Below, piece by piece: positions 1 to 11,356 of a stretch of DNA of 64,000 bases; position 1 is the first letter of the stretch, and every line of letters begins with the position of its first letter. Under the pieces are notes generated by a model. It saw nothing but the letters and a program-made list of their open reading frames with translations, did no database searches and had not been told where the DNA came from. Location: positions 69,666,033 to 69,730,032 of the forward strand of contig OX485804.1 in assembly GCA_950295325.1 (NCBI GenBank). The letters are read 5' to 3'. The stretch is from Polytrichum commune (taxonomy: Eukaryota; Streptophyta; Polytrichopsida; Polytrichales; Polytrichaceae). The position numbers and the translations under genes are program-made.

Positions 1-565
1 TAAAGGGAGATTATTTAGTACCCTATGAACACATGTGGTATGAATAATCTGCAAAGAATACCTTTTTTAACTTAAGTATTATTTCAATTGCATTGTTTCC
101 ATTCGGACGAGTACATGTAGAGATGTGAGTTTGTACAAATGACCTAGATTTTTATACATACATACATGTATGTATGTATGTATGTATATGATCACCATTG
201 TCACATATAATCTTAGTTTCTCTTTCTCTTTCATAACATTACTCAACACTAGGGTGTTGCACCCTAGCATCAAAAAAATTGGGTGCATTATTGGCCCATT
301 GGACATTTGGATGATCTTCACACAATGAACAAAACTCAACATAAATATGATTAAATCAATGAAAGCAAACCGACAACATGGCCAAACCAAGGATTCGGTA
401 ACTTGTGCAATATTGAAAGTTTGTTCGTTAAAAAACGCAGGCCAACAATTGTTGTTTGTTGCATGGGGTTTGACATTAGTTGAGCGGGTGACAACAAAAT
501 ATCCAACCATGAAAGTGGGGCCAACTACTTAACCTAAAAGCCTTCCCTTTTATAAAAGCATACCT
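1..565. other. AT-rich intergenic DNA, no gene seen
   Basis: No open frame here resembles a known protein. The only structure I see is a short TGTA/CATA microsatellite near 158-188. The short opposing frames overlap one another and look like chance. Confidence 0.6.
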
Positions 566-576
566 CACAATATAGG

Positions 577-927
577 CCCCGGGCTAGATCACATCTTCAT
601 TCGGTTGGGCCCCACTCCTCCCACGCCTCCTTCACTGCCCGGTCTTCTTGCCGGCACATGCATGGGAACTCTGCCTCATTGGGAACCAATGTGACTATAA
701 CCAATCAAAATTACAAATAACCAAGTCGACATCACATCCATTATCCCCAAGTTAACTAACTTAACTAACTTAATGGAGTTCCTTCACATGCCAAAGGAGC
801 TCAATGGCTTAAGTGACCGGGTATTATCACGCCAACGGGCAAGAGTTCCCATGCAGGTGTGGGCACGAAGACCAGGCAATGAAGGAGGCGTGGGGCCCAA
901 CTAAATGAAGATGTGATCTAGCCCAGG
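577..927. mobile_element. Mutator-like MITE with long terminal inverted repeats
   Basis: The ends form an imperfect inverted repeat of about 95 bp: roughly 577-675 pairs with 830-927, sharing GGGCTAGATCACATCTTCAT. The left arm carries a small extra block near 616. Identical 11-bp direct repeats, CACAATATAGG, flank it at 566-576 and 928-938. Long inverted repeats plus a 9-11 bp target duplication are the signature of Mutator-like elements. At 351 bp without an open frame it is non-autonomous. Confidence 0.8.
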
Positions 928-938
928 CACAATATAGG

Positions 939-1899
939 ATGTGTAATATTTAAAATGTTTGCAAAATTGTTAAATACATCTTGAATCTAATAAGTAGCTT
1001 CGATACATTTGTAAGGAGCATGTACAAATGGTCATGTAGGCACAATGGTACCTTGAATCAAGGGCAAAATGCTTTATCTTACTATTTACCTAATTAATCT
1101 TTGACATTGTGTGACTTGTGCTTTGGGGGTTTTTTTAAAATTTCCCCTGTTATTTTAATAATGAAATTAGTGTACCTATTGCTAAAAACACTGGCTCGTA
1201 CAACCACGAGAAAGCACTTATTTCCCACATGAAGTTGGCTGCCCAATATGAGGTTTATTGTGTCTAGTATTATTGACAATAAACAAGCAATAATAATAGA
1301 ATGGATGAATGAATGAATGATTGAATGGTTTTTTTGTCCATTGAGTTGATACACACTAATAATAACACCAAATGTTGACCTCGGAAATAAAATGACATCG
1401 AAATTTTGGGTGCATTGTTGGTAATGAAATGAATTTGAGATTAAAGACCGTGAAGCCAAATGGCTCATAGGACTTAAAGTACATAAAGATGGTTTCAAAA
1501 TCACTAGTTCCCTAGAGTGTCGGAGTGCAATGGCCTTCGCAGGGAAGGGCGAACCACTGGAAGGGGGCAGCCTAGTCGCCCACCTCTTTGAGTTGGACTC
1601 CCACCATTATCACCGAAGGTGGAAAACGCTAAATAATTATAATATTGTGGGCTACATTGAGTTTTAATGGTCATGTTATTTCTCATAGTAAGAGTTAATG
1701 AGGGCGATTGATTTGTTTTGTGCTACTTTTGTTATGTTACCAATATGCAATGTTGTTAGTCGGACATCTTCACGAAGTCTTAGTGGAAGATTCAAGGTCT
1801 TGAACTCCACATTGTTTCCCACCTTTATCATAAAGTTAGCGTGGCCCACGCTAATAGGATTGTTTAGTGTAGACGATTTTGGTTGTTATCCGCATGTTT
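939..1899. other. Intergenic DNA, no gene seen
   Basis: Only short frames without recognisable domains. A few ATGA/ATTC short repeats lie near 1300-1320. Confidence 0.55.
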
Positions 1900-2131
1900 A
1901 CATTACTATATTGATCATCTCATTTAGTGTGTGTTACTATTCACAATTACACAATGAAATAACGTCTTCCTCAAGGGTTCAATTTTTACTAATGAAAGTT
2001 CAATAGGTTGTTCAAACATTACAAAACATACATGACTTTGCTGGGTAAAATACCACATCCTCGTTAAATAGTTATAGCATGATGCGTAACTCCACATAGT
2101 AACATACTCTTAAAGGGATAATCAATGTACA
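1900..2131. mobile_element. Palindromic MITE, family A, copy 1
   Basis: The left end (about 1900-1970, with GTGTTACTATTCACAATTACAC) folds on the right end (about 2080-2131, with GCGTAACTCCACATAGTAAC and GGGATAATCAATGTAC). The interior motif ACTTTGCTGGGTAAAAT recurs in the copies near 8.0 and 19.77 kb. Boundaries are approximate because the ends are diverged and no clean target duplication is visible. Confidence 0.5.
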
Positions 2132-2298
2132 CCATTTAAGGTACTTAGCGTCATTTACTATTTGAAAAACACACACAAGTCTATAACTTCTCGCCGTAGA
2201 TTCCATTTGCTACCAACAAAGATCAAATAAGTCACATAGACAAGATACAAGCCGTGTGCGAACTCCCAATGGTAAGTGACACTGAACACCATAAGGTA
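2131..2298. mobile_element. Palindromic MITE, family A, copy 2
   Basis: This copy abuts the previous one. The left end AAGGTACTTAGCGTCATTTA pairs with the right end around 2270-2298 (TAAGTGACACTGAACACC). The interior CTACCAACAAAGATC matches the ACCAACAAAGGTC core of the 7.4 and 7.97 kb copies. Confidence 0.45.
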
Positions 2299-3130
2299 GA
2301 AATACCATAACCCGATAACCACCCTCTAGCCGTGCACTAGACCGCCGTCGTAATGGTGAAGTGCCATTTCTAAAACCGATCATGGCTCGGCGGCAACTTC
2401 AACGCGTGTAAACTTAGCGTAGCCAACATAAGTCAAGTGTTAACGTACTCACGAGGTAACCGAGGCGATGTTCCGTATGGAAAATGCGGATTACCGTGTT
2501 CGGTGTAGGAAGAATCCAGTGAACGAGTAGGGGTTCAGACAACTTTCAAAAAATTGTAGCATTTTTTTTGTATAGGGCAGAAAAATATGAAACAACTTGA
2601 ATTCTTCATGAATCCTTCTCATCTATCTTGGAAAATTATTACATGATTGTCAGACCAAAACTTCAATGCAAATCACCTTACTTTCACGGGGTATGGTATT
2701 TCGAACTTTCTCGGTGTACCATGGAACTTACTTTACCCATCCACACACTCCGGAACGGAACCGGAAAGTGGCTGTGGAAGGGATTTTCCGCCTTTTGTAT
2801 GCATACCACGTAATAATATCCCCTTCTTTATTTTTATTTTTTATGTTTTATTTTTTTTGGGTATGTAATAAACACTAGCAAGCGACCACATGGCGACATT
2901 CGTGCCACATCGTCTGCTTGTGGGCTATGGAGATTCTCATCTCAGAATGGACGGCTGTGGTGGGCCAGTGACACAAGCATTGGGAGATAAGGAAGCATGG
3001 CCAAGCCTGGGGGAGGTGCTTCCCTGTCACCACCCTTTATACTCTTCCTTATTCCCAAGTCCTTGCTATTTATGACTCCTACCGCACAACACCTACAACA
3101 CCGATCCCGCTCTCGCTCTCTCTTTCTCTC
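2299..3130. other. Intergenic DNA, no gene seen
   Basis: Three overlapping frames near 2630-2880 are all short and unrelated to anything I know. A CT microsatellite lies near 3107-3140. Confidence 0.5.
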
Positions 3131-3139
3131 TCTCTCTAC

Positions 3140-4060
3140 AACCCTCCACTCCGTAATATCGACCTCCGTAATGTCACACACTCTCTAATGTCCCGAAACC
3201 CTAGGGAACGGATGTTCGTGCTTCAAATCTCACCCCACACTCTCACATTTCTCTCCCTTATATCACGGAATTTGTCGTCAGTGCAAACCACCCAAGAAGT
3301 CAACTCACACCCTTGTATTGCGCCGTGTGTCTACATGTGGAGTGGCATCTTCTTCTTCTTCTTTTGCCACTTGTTGAATGTTGGTGCATGCACCTGTTGC
3401 ATCGTCAGGGAAGGGCAAGTGGAGTGGGCCACGCTGACGTAGGTGACGGGGGAACGGATTCAAATTGCCCTCACATCTCCTTTGTGTTATTCCATGATGT
3501 CAAATGCTACACTAGTTCTATAGTATCATGCATCCATGTTGCCACTACAAAACTCCGTAATATCATGTGTACTTTGGTTGCCACAAGTGTGATACTACGG
3601 AGTTTAGAGTGTACATATATACACTCTATAAACTCCATAATATCAACCGCCTTGATTAGTGTCGCTCCTTCTCTTATGTCCTTAAACTCTAGGAAACGGA
3701 TGTCCTGTTTAAATTACAATCATTGTTATCACATTTCCCATGTCATGGGTTTCGACATTAGAGTAAACCATTGAAGAATTCAAACCACGTGTTTGCATGC
3801 GTAACATTGTGATCGTTATCGTTATCGCAATGTTGCCTTTGTGTTATGCCATGGTGTCACAAGCTACACAATATCACGCGTTCATGTTACCACTGCATTA
3901 GCCCTTGATATCACGTGCACTTTGGTTGCCATAAGCATGATATTAGGGAATTTAAAGTGTATATAGTTCATGCTTATGACTCCCGAAAGGACATGGGTGT
4001 CCGTAATCTCATTGCCTTTCAAATTGCCTATCTACGATGCGGCATGCAAGTGTTATTTGG
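3140..4060. repeat. Degenerate dispersed and tandem repeat block
   Basis: Several phrases recur in diverged form. AACCCTAGGGAACGGATGT near 3195 returns as AACTCTAGGAAACGGATGT near 3685. The TGTACTTTGGTTGCCA region near 3570 returns near 3920. An inverted pair AAACTCCGTA(A/G)TATCA lies at about 3548-3605. The block looks like old duplicated non-coding sequence. Frames of up to 153 aa inside it show no domain. Confidence 0.4.
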
Positions 4061-4695
4061 TTGTTTTTATTTGTTTATTTATTTATTGGAACACATATGT
4101 TTGATCAGTGTGTGGTTACATGACTATGGCATAATAGACACCAAAAAGATATGTATTTAACCCTTTATGGCCCCCGGTGCCTTGAGGGGTCATATGTTGC
4201 CAAGTGAGTGTTCTTAGTTTTGTAGGTGTTATTTGGATCGTTTTTTCATGTTCTCCAGCTTCTATTGGTTAGACTTACACAACAACTCTCGTGTTTCATT
4301 AGCTAATCTACGATGAAACATATGCCAAAACCATATTGAAAACCAGGCCACCCCTATTTTAGTTATGGTTATCATAAGTGTGTATTTGTTAATTTATTGA
4401 CTAGATACATAGGTCCTCCCAATTGTGTTCATTGTTGTGTGTAGAGTAGTTATTGATATTCGAAGACATAGTCCATTCTTTTTCAAACACGTGTCTTTAT
4501 GATGTTTTCTCTTTGATCCTCACCAAACCACTTACCGATGGAACATAGGGGTTTGATTAAGAAAACAAGCCACTTCAGACCCATCTACCTAAAATCATAA
4601 TCTTATGTCATCATCCCGGTCTCCTCCGTGGCATAGTGATTCTTATGTATTCAAGACAAGATAGGCGCAAATCATGTTAGACTTCGATTTGATAT
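4061..4695. other. Intergenic DNA, no gene seen
   Basis: No convincing frame, repeat or RNA gene was seen. Confidence 0.5.
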
Positions 4696-4698
4696 TAA

Positions 4699-5884
4699 GG
4701 GCCGGTTTACACTACGGTGGAGAAGTCCACCGGTCATGAAAAAAAGGGCGTTTCTCAATTGTGATTGGTCGAAAATGCAACTCTTGACCGGTGGGTGTTT
4801 ACACTAGGTGAAGAAAACAATGGTGGTGAACTTTTCTCATGGATGATAAAATGACATGGCCGCCTACATGGCGGCACTTTTTGGAGTTGGGCTTCTCCGG
4901 AGGAGGAGTTTCTTGTCCGGCCTCAAGAGGCCGGAGAAGCCCAACTCAATTAAAAATTAATTTTCAAAAACAGATATGGACCGTAGATTTCAGATCTGGT
5001 TTTTTTACAAACCTAAGGTGTTGGCAAGCTTCTCTCTCTCTCTCTCTCTCTCACTCTATTGGAATACAAAGTCTTAATTTTGTATCTTTCTTGCTCAACA
5101 TGGGTCCAAGCAAATGACATAAATAAATAAAAACATGCTTACTCATCCATACACGATCTTTGAACATTTTTGCATTATATGATCCAAGAAGAAATTGTGA
5201 CACATATCCACTTGGCCGGTCAAATTTCCACACCACCCTCTCCTTGCTCCCAAACCAAAAATATGCCATCATCATAATTGAAGCATTATGGTGATACATG
5301 ATGGTTTTTTGTATCGCCATAGTTGAAACGATAAAATACTTCAAAACCATAAAGATCATAAGAGAGCACAAAATCTCTCTTTTTCGATTATCCATGATTG
5401 AAGATCAAAGATAAGAAGAGAGAAATTGACGAGGATGATTAAGAGGAGAGCATGTCTTAAATAATACCAAAGAGTAGTGCTTTGTCCAATGTGTATGGGT
5501 TTTCCCCTCTTCATTCTTAAACACCCAAGGAGACATTTATTTCCTACATGGGCCAAACTTGACAATTGGCAATTTGGCAATTTTCATTATCTTTTGAATA
5601 AAATTGAACATTATATTACACAATTCTTATGAACACAATTCTTGTTGAAATCTTTTGATACAATGTGAATGTAGAGAATTATGGATTTTTATCACAAAAA
5701 AATCTCTTCACCGGTGGACTTCTCCTCTAGGTGTTTAGACTTCAACTGGTCAAGACTCCTTAAGAGATATTTTATTGCCTTTAATTCTTCTCCGGCACAT
5801 CCACCATTTGCCTCATATAACCATGTCTTGGCCAAGCATTCTTGACCGACCGGAGGCCTTCTCCACCGTAGTGTAAACCGGCCC
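4699..5884 (-). mobile_element. PIF/Harbinger DNA transposon, internally deleted
   Basis: Perfect 26-bp terminal inverted repeats beginning GGGCCGGTTTACACTACGG lie at 4699-4724 and 5859-5884. They are flanked by the 3-bp target duplication TAA at 4696-4698 and 5885-5887. The 3-bp TWA duplication and G/C-rich GGGCC end are typical of PIF/Harbinger. The interior carries the N-terminal part of a transposase on the minus strand. Total length is 1186 bp, too short for the two genes of an autonomous element. The identical ends suggest fairly recent movement. Confidence 0.88.
5051..5395 (-). pseudogene. Truncated PIF/Harbinger transposase (N-terminal fragment)
   Basis: The minus-strand frame of about 114 aa contains MSKHVFIYLCHLLGP followed by KKDTKLRLCIPIE. 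This is the conserved N-terminal block of plant HARBI1/ALP1-like transposases (pattern F-x-M-S-x3-F-x2-[IL]-C-x2-L-x-P, then D-T-x2-R-x2-IP). In intact proteins a 'xRVAxxLxxLATG' helix and the DDE nuclease follow. Here the frame stops immediately after IPIE and runs into a CT-repeat, so the whole catalytic domain is missing. It lies inside the Harbinger element, which fixes its origin. It cannot encode an active transposase. Confidence 0.7.
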
Positions 5885-5887
5885 TAA

Positions 5888-7325
5888 GGAGAACGATGGG
5901 CCGCTATGAATTTGATCCTCGTAGAAAGTCACCAAGACTTGAGCAAGGAGCCAAATTTTCTTGCCCATAAGTGTTCCCCTTGCAAGAATTATCTATGTTT
6001 AGCAATTTGGGCAACAACACAAAGCCAACATGCTCCAAAGATGGCATTCAAGTTCAATGAGTGAGTCACCTTCGTATGATCAATGAATGTTGACCACCTC
6101 TAGAAGAGACATATGATATTTAATTTCAATCTTCAAATTCTCACACGTAGGTTTCCCACTTTTGTACATGTATGTATATTTTAGTCCGTTATCTATATCC
6201 ATCCCATCATCCAAATTTAGAAAGAAGGTTTCACTTGTGGCCCAGCTTGACAACTTCAATTTTGTGACCATTGTAAATCTTCTGAAATTTGTTGGAATAA
6301 TGATATTTTTCTTCCCACACCTTCGTTACAAAGTTTGGCTTGTACATGCAAGTGGCCGATCCTAAACAAATGTTGATGACAATGAGCTTTAATGCCCTCA
6401 ACATCAAGGATGATATGAAAATTTGAAGTTCACTAGAATGCACCCATGAGCAATAGAGGGTTAAAAGAGACCGGACCTTGTCTTCGGATTATATTAACTA
6501 CTCCACACTCACCCATGAACACAATTTGCATTGGGAGGACCAATGCATTCAAAGAAGGAATCAACAATCATGCACTTCCAATAACCATGACTACCGTAAC
6601 ACCATAGCAGGTTCGTTCATAAATAATTCCCAAAAAAAAAAACGTAAAAAACAGAAATTACAGGCAAAGAGAAACGAATAACTCTCAAATTATACTGTGA
6701 TATAAACCAAAAGACAAAAAATCAGGATTAGGGTAATGACTTAGGTTTAAACAAGTTGGGCCGCCATAAATGGATGAAAAATACAATTAGGATGAAATTT
6801 CTGCACATCTTTCCCACCCTAAACACGAATGATTTTTAATCCAATAAATGAGAAGGCGAATTTCAAAAAAAACTATTTTTGGAACGTGAACGTTATTTTT
6901 TCAAAAAAAATAAATATTCGTGCGGCAGGTGGTGAACCTGCTATGGTGTTATGGTAATCAAGGGGAAATGAACTATTCAATTTGGTTTTCGTTGGTGTTT
7001 CATCATATGTTTGCTAAAGCAATACACCTCAAGGATGTAAATTTTATCAATAGAGGATGGAGAACAAGAAAATCAATGAGCCACTTAACACCTACACACC
7101 TCATGCATCTAGTTCTTATGAATTAGCGATGTCAATCCTTTTTTGTGTCAAAGTATAACATCAATAGATGAATCCTCACGAGTCCATATAGAGTGCCTTC
7201 AGTTTTTAACAAAATAATTAATAATAAAAATTAATAAATTATTATTCTAAATATGTAATAATACTATTTCAAAATTATGTGTAACAAGAAAGAAAAGGAA
7301 AACCCCTAAGTTTCATACGGAGTAC
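5888..7325. other. Intergenic DNA, no gene seen
   Basis: Several overlapping frames of 60-70 aa, none with a recognisable domain. An A-rich stretch lies near 6630-6660. Confidence 0.5.
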
Positions 7326-7533
7326 ACCGTTTATGGTATCGAAGGTCACTTAATATTCAGAGTTACGCATTGTTATAGCATTTTGTTCTTGATGTATCTT
7401 TTTATCAAGTAAAGATGTTAATGTTATGTAGTGCCAATTTGACCTTTGTTGGTAAAAAAAGTGAGATTCACAGTAAAACGTTGTATCATAGTGTAACTCC
7501 AAAATGTAAATGACACTAGATACCATAAACAAC
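7326..7533. mobile_element. Palindromic MITE, family A, copy 3
   Basis: The left end (GTTTATGGTATC, then GTCACTT and GAGTTACGCA) pairs with the right end (GTAACTCC, AAATGACACT, GATACCATAAAC). The interior GACCTTTGTTGGTAAAAAAA is the reverse complement of the ACCAACAAAGGTC core in copy 4. The element is about 208 bp and non-coding. Confidence 0.6.
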
Positions 7534-7887
7534 GTAGTTACATTCTTGTATAGCTTGCCTCTCCCGGGAGTAACCACATGTTGAAAGAGTCGCTTTGTTT
7601 ATTCTCAGCCCTACCGGGGTTTGGCCATGAGTGTTATCGTGTCTTTTGTTTTTGGAACATGGAAATCGGGCCTCGGAATTTTTCGGGAGCCACGAGGTTG
7701 GTGGACTTCACACGCCTAGGTCACGAGCATTTGTTGGCACCGTAGAACAACAACTGGTACGGTATCATACCAAAGACAAGATGCACCTCCTAACATGCCA
7801 TGGTTCGTCACATCACACCCACATTCCACACCCGAGTTTGAACCAACAGAAAAGGAATCGTCAAGTCACATTAAGTAAAGTGACACT
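7534..7887. other. Short spacer between MITE copies, no gene seen
   Basis: It contains the start of a 134-aa frame (from 7631) that runs on into the next MITE copy, so I treat it as chance. Confidence 0.45.
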
Positions 7888-8106
7888 AAACATGACGTTT
7901 AGTGTCATTTACTATACGGAATCACGCAACACTACAATTATTCATTATAGAACTGTTGTGTTTTTTTTACCAACAAAGGTCGGAATTGGTTGTTTGGATA
8001 TTACAGAACACCAACATCTTTACTGGGTAAAATAATACATGAATGCTAAATCGAGATATCGGACCGTGTAACTTCGAATAGCAAGTGACACCAAATACCG
8101 TATTTA
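7888..8106. mobile_element. Palindromic MITE, family A, copy 4
   Basis: Inverted ends: GTTTAGTGTCATTTACTATA at about 7896-7917 pairs with AGCAAGTGACACCAAATACC near 8080-8100. The interior holds TTTTTTTACCAACAAAGGTC and CTTTACTGGGTAAAATAA, shared with the other family members. Confidence 0.6.
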
Positions 8107-8628
8107 GTGTAGGACATACCTATTTATTTAGCGTAAAGTGTAGAACATAGTGTACGTTTAAGGGTACCGTCGTATGATATACCAAGTTGCATATTTAAGG
8201 TCGGGGGCTTGGGATGGTTATATATAGAGTAGGGGGTGTTTTGGCTCTTGCGGTGTGGAGGAAGCTTCCCTCTCATTATTGGGCATGCACCTGGCACACG
8301 CCTCTTGCGGTGGGGCCTTCACCCCCCCCCCCTCCCCCCCCTCGCCTTTTAACTTACGGGATAACTAGACCGGGCATTGGAGACCAAATATCTCATGCTG
8401 CGTGCATTGAACCCAAGGGGCCAAATTAAAGACCGACAAGCTATTCCCCCTTACGAGGAGAGGTTACGGTGTGTGTGATGTATGTGGGTCTTAAAACGGT
8501 TACTTTCTCCAACGAGCCCGCTTCTTTGAGGATATGAAACACACGGATAGTAGTACATGGTGGTAAGCGAATCCCAAATCGATGCAACATCCACTTTCCT
8601 TGTGGTTTTTGGAGCTCGTGTGAATGTC
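8107..8628. other. Intergenic DNA with a poly-C tract
   Basis: An interrupted C run (about 8322-8341) is the only notable structure. No convincing gene. Confidence 0.5.
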
Positions 8629-8631
8629 TTA

Positions 8632-9221
8632 GGGCCACTTCACACATGAGCCAAGAGCCGTGACCTTGTAATGGTGAGGACCCTTGACTCTCATCCAAAG
8701 GCCGTACCATGGGTGTTGGGAAAGTCATTTCATGTAGTCTTGGACCCTCAAGCATAGTGTGAAGTGAGAATGAACCATGTTGTGGGACCATTGCATATTT
8801 TGTTGGCGGAAAAAGAGGGTAGGATTTGGTTTAATATAATATGTCTCCAAGTTTATTAGTTTAAGATAATTACTTGGTGATGGTTGTCTGTCATGGAATC
8901 TGCCATGGAATCTGCCATGTAGTTTGTCCTGAAATGTGTCCTACTGGAAAACATATTATAAAAGTCATGGTCTCCCGGAATTTGCGTCAAGCCCACCTCT
9001 TGGAGGTGGGCCTGACGCAAATTCCGGTAGACCATGCACCCTTATCCACAACCAGCCATGTAGGACTCCATGTAGACTTTTCATCCACGAACTTTTCTTT
9101 GGACCTTTAGGCCTTCACCTCCTAGTGTGAAGTGAACTTGGACGGTCTCCGCCTTTTCGACTAATGAGAGCTCTTACATTGCCATGGTCAAGGGCCTTCA
9201 ACCTTGTGTGTGAAGTGGCCC
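8632..9221. mobile_element. Harbinger-type non-autonomous element with internal hairpin
   Basis: The ends share the 15-bp inverted repeat GGGCCACTTCACACA (8632-8646 and 9207-9221). They are flanked by direct TTA target duplications (8629-8631 and 9222-9224), as expected for PIF/Harbinger. The interior is non-coding. It contains a near-perfect inverted repeat with 34-bp arms (8966-8999 and 9003-9036) around a 3-nt loop. The terminus is related to the 4699 and 29614 elements (GGGCC plus TTYACAC). Confidence 0.72.
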
Positions 9222-9224
9222 TTA

Positions 9225-11348
9225 TTCATTTATCACATTGAAGATTCTCATGTTCATCCAATCATCACATGCTTGGAGACATTAGTTTACACTACGGCCT
9301 ATGTCCAGATGATGAGAAAACGAAGTGACATGGCACCACTTTCTTGCCAAATCATCAAGAAAATGCTCCACTCAATTTGAGGTTCCGAATTTTAAGCTCT
9401 GGTCCAATTTTGAACCCAAAACTAAGGACCAATTTGAGGTGTTTGGCAAGGTTTGGCCAAAGCTTGTATTTAAGAGCGGACACGAAAAACACACATGTTA
9501 CGATGAAATTGGAGTATGTGTTTGAATTGTAGACACCACGTGAAGTATCCTAGTTACCACAATGAAGGTCACTTCACACATGAGACTGAGGGCTCGTGAC
9601 CATCGCACTTCAAGCACTTTCATTGGTGGAAAAGGTGGCATTGGTCCAAGTTTGCTTCACACTATGCATGATGGACCATTGGAGTAAGTGAATGCAATAT
9701 GGATGTAAAGTTTGCATAGATTTCTACACTGAAATATTTTAAAAAACCACCTCTTAATGGTAGACCTAACACAAAACCGGGAGACCATGGCACTCCAAAA
9801 TCTCACCGCCGTTGATTTATTATATATTTTATCGTGTGTGAGGACCTGCATGAATAAGAATTCATTGAAATAGCATTTGGTCGAGGGCCTCATCACATGT
9901 GACTTCACACGACACTTGAGGGCATGTGACCACACTACATCATTTTTGGAAGTGTGTTGCGATAGCCTTTCTACACTTTCTTTTGGGCTCTCACAATTTC
10001 ACGGTCTCGGCGCTTGGCTTGTGTGATCGTTTCAAGAGGAGACAAAATGTTTGCGTTCACATATTATGAGTTTTGCTTTTCAACTATGTTTAGAAAATTG
10101 AACCAACAATCTTTGTGATCCGCCCTATCGTGACCGAACTAGGTGAGACAATTCCCAATCTGCATCAAGAACAAAATGTGTTGTAGAGTGGATTGATGTG
10201 AAGTTGGAAAGACTACATAGCTTACTTGATTATAAACCATCAATGGGATGAATAGACTTTGAATGCAAAATGGAGTTTTGCACTAGTTTTGACTATTGGA
10301 AACCCACATCAGAGTCTATAGTTAGTGGGGAACACATTAAAATCGAAGACTCCACAACAATATCCAAAACCTGGGTTTAATGTGGAGCACATCAAATGTT
10401 TATCCATAATAATCATATTCTAAAGTTTTAGCATATGCCAATCTAATTTCTCACTATTGAAGAGGGCTCCCTATTCTAGTACAAACTAATTAATTTCCCC
10501 TAAAAAAATTTCATGTGTCATGCTCACATTCACCACAACCCACTTGTATCCCCGTGTGGAAACTATATCTTAGCACATGTAAAGATGAAATAGGGAGCTT
10601 AGTATAATATTTGGCACTACCATCTATATAGTTGGATCCAACACGAAGGGCCTCGGTCTTATTTGAACATGCTTGGTTCCATGATTGTGTTGCGCACAAG
10701 ATGGAGATATTGAATACCAAGTTATTTATGATATGAAAACTTATAATACAAAAATTTAGTAAGGACACTATCCCCCTCACATTATGTGGGCCATGAAATT
10801 TAATTGTTGGCCCCTCTGGAAACGCCTTGCTTTACTCGTTTGCCATGACATTCTTTTCCTTATGGAGGCTTCCTCCTTGGCTTTCTTTCCCATGGTTTTT
10901 TTTTTTGGTTGTTGTTGTTGTTGTTTTGGAAGAAGGGGGGGGGGGGGGGGGGTTGGTTGGCCTCCCCATACCATGAATGACCCTTGTAACCTCCATAACC
11001 TTTCGTAGTTACGTGAGCCTATATGTAACCCATCACGCATGTTGGCTTCGAGCGCCAATTCATCCATTCTCACATCTACACTTGGTTACATGGAACCCCA
11101 TGTTTACAAACGTACCGTGATGCAATGTAAGGATACATCCTCCGCGGTTACGTCCATTTAAGGAGTAAGGTTGGAGCATGGTTACGATTACATTTCCTAG
11201 TTTAGGTCATGTGTTGCACCCCTTTCATGGTTTAGATGCTCCATCCAATGTTAAATAATCCAAGCTGCTTCCTTGGTATGTGTGCAATCAAGAGATTGAC
11301 AATATTAGGGAGGATTTGGTGATTTAGGGTTCATGGTCCTTCTTATGT
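9225..11348. other. Intergenic DNA with diverged Harbinger-like pieces and a poly-G tract
   Basis: A left-end-like AGTTTACACTACGG-type sequence occurs near 9283. GGTCACTTCACACATGAG near 9565 and a hairpin-derived copy near 9743-9790 repeat parts of the 8632 element. A G run lies at about 10935-10952 and a GTT/TTG repeat just before it. A minus-strand 98-aa frame at 10777-11073 is proline-rich only because it reads through the G run. No gene is supported. Confidence 0.45.
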
Positions 11349-11356
11349 AATCGGCA

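Noticed and set aside
7631-8035. 134-aa plus-strand frame
   Set aside because: It runs from spacer into a palindromic MITE and has no domain.
9278-9560. Complete Harbinger element starting AGTTTACACTACGG
   Set aside because: A left-end-like sequence is present but no matching right end or target duplication could be found.
10777-11073. Proline/glutamine-rich 98-aa minus-strand frame
   Set aside because: Its PPPPPP and QQQQQ runs are direct readings of the G run and GTT repeat, with no independent support.
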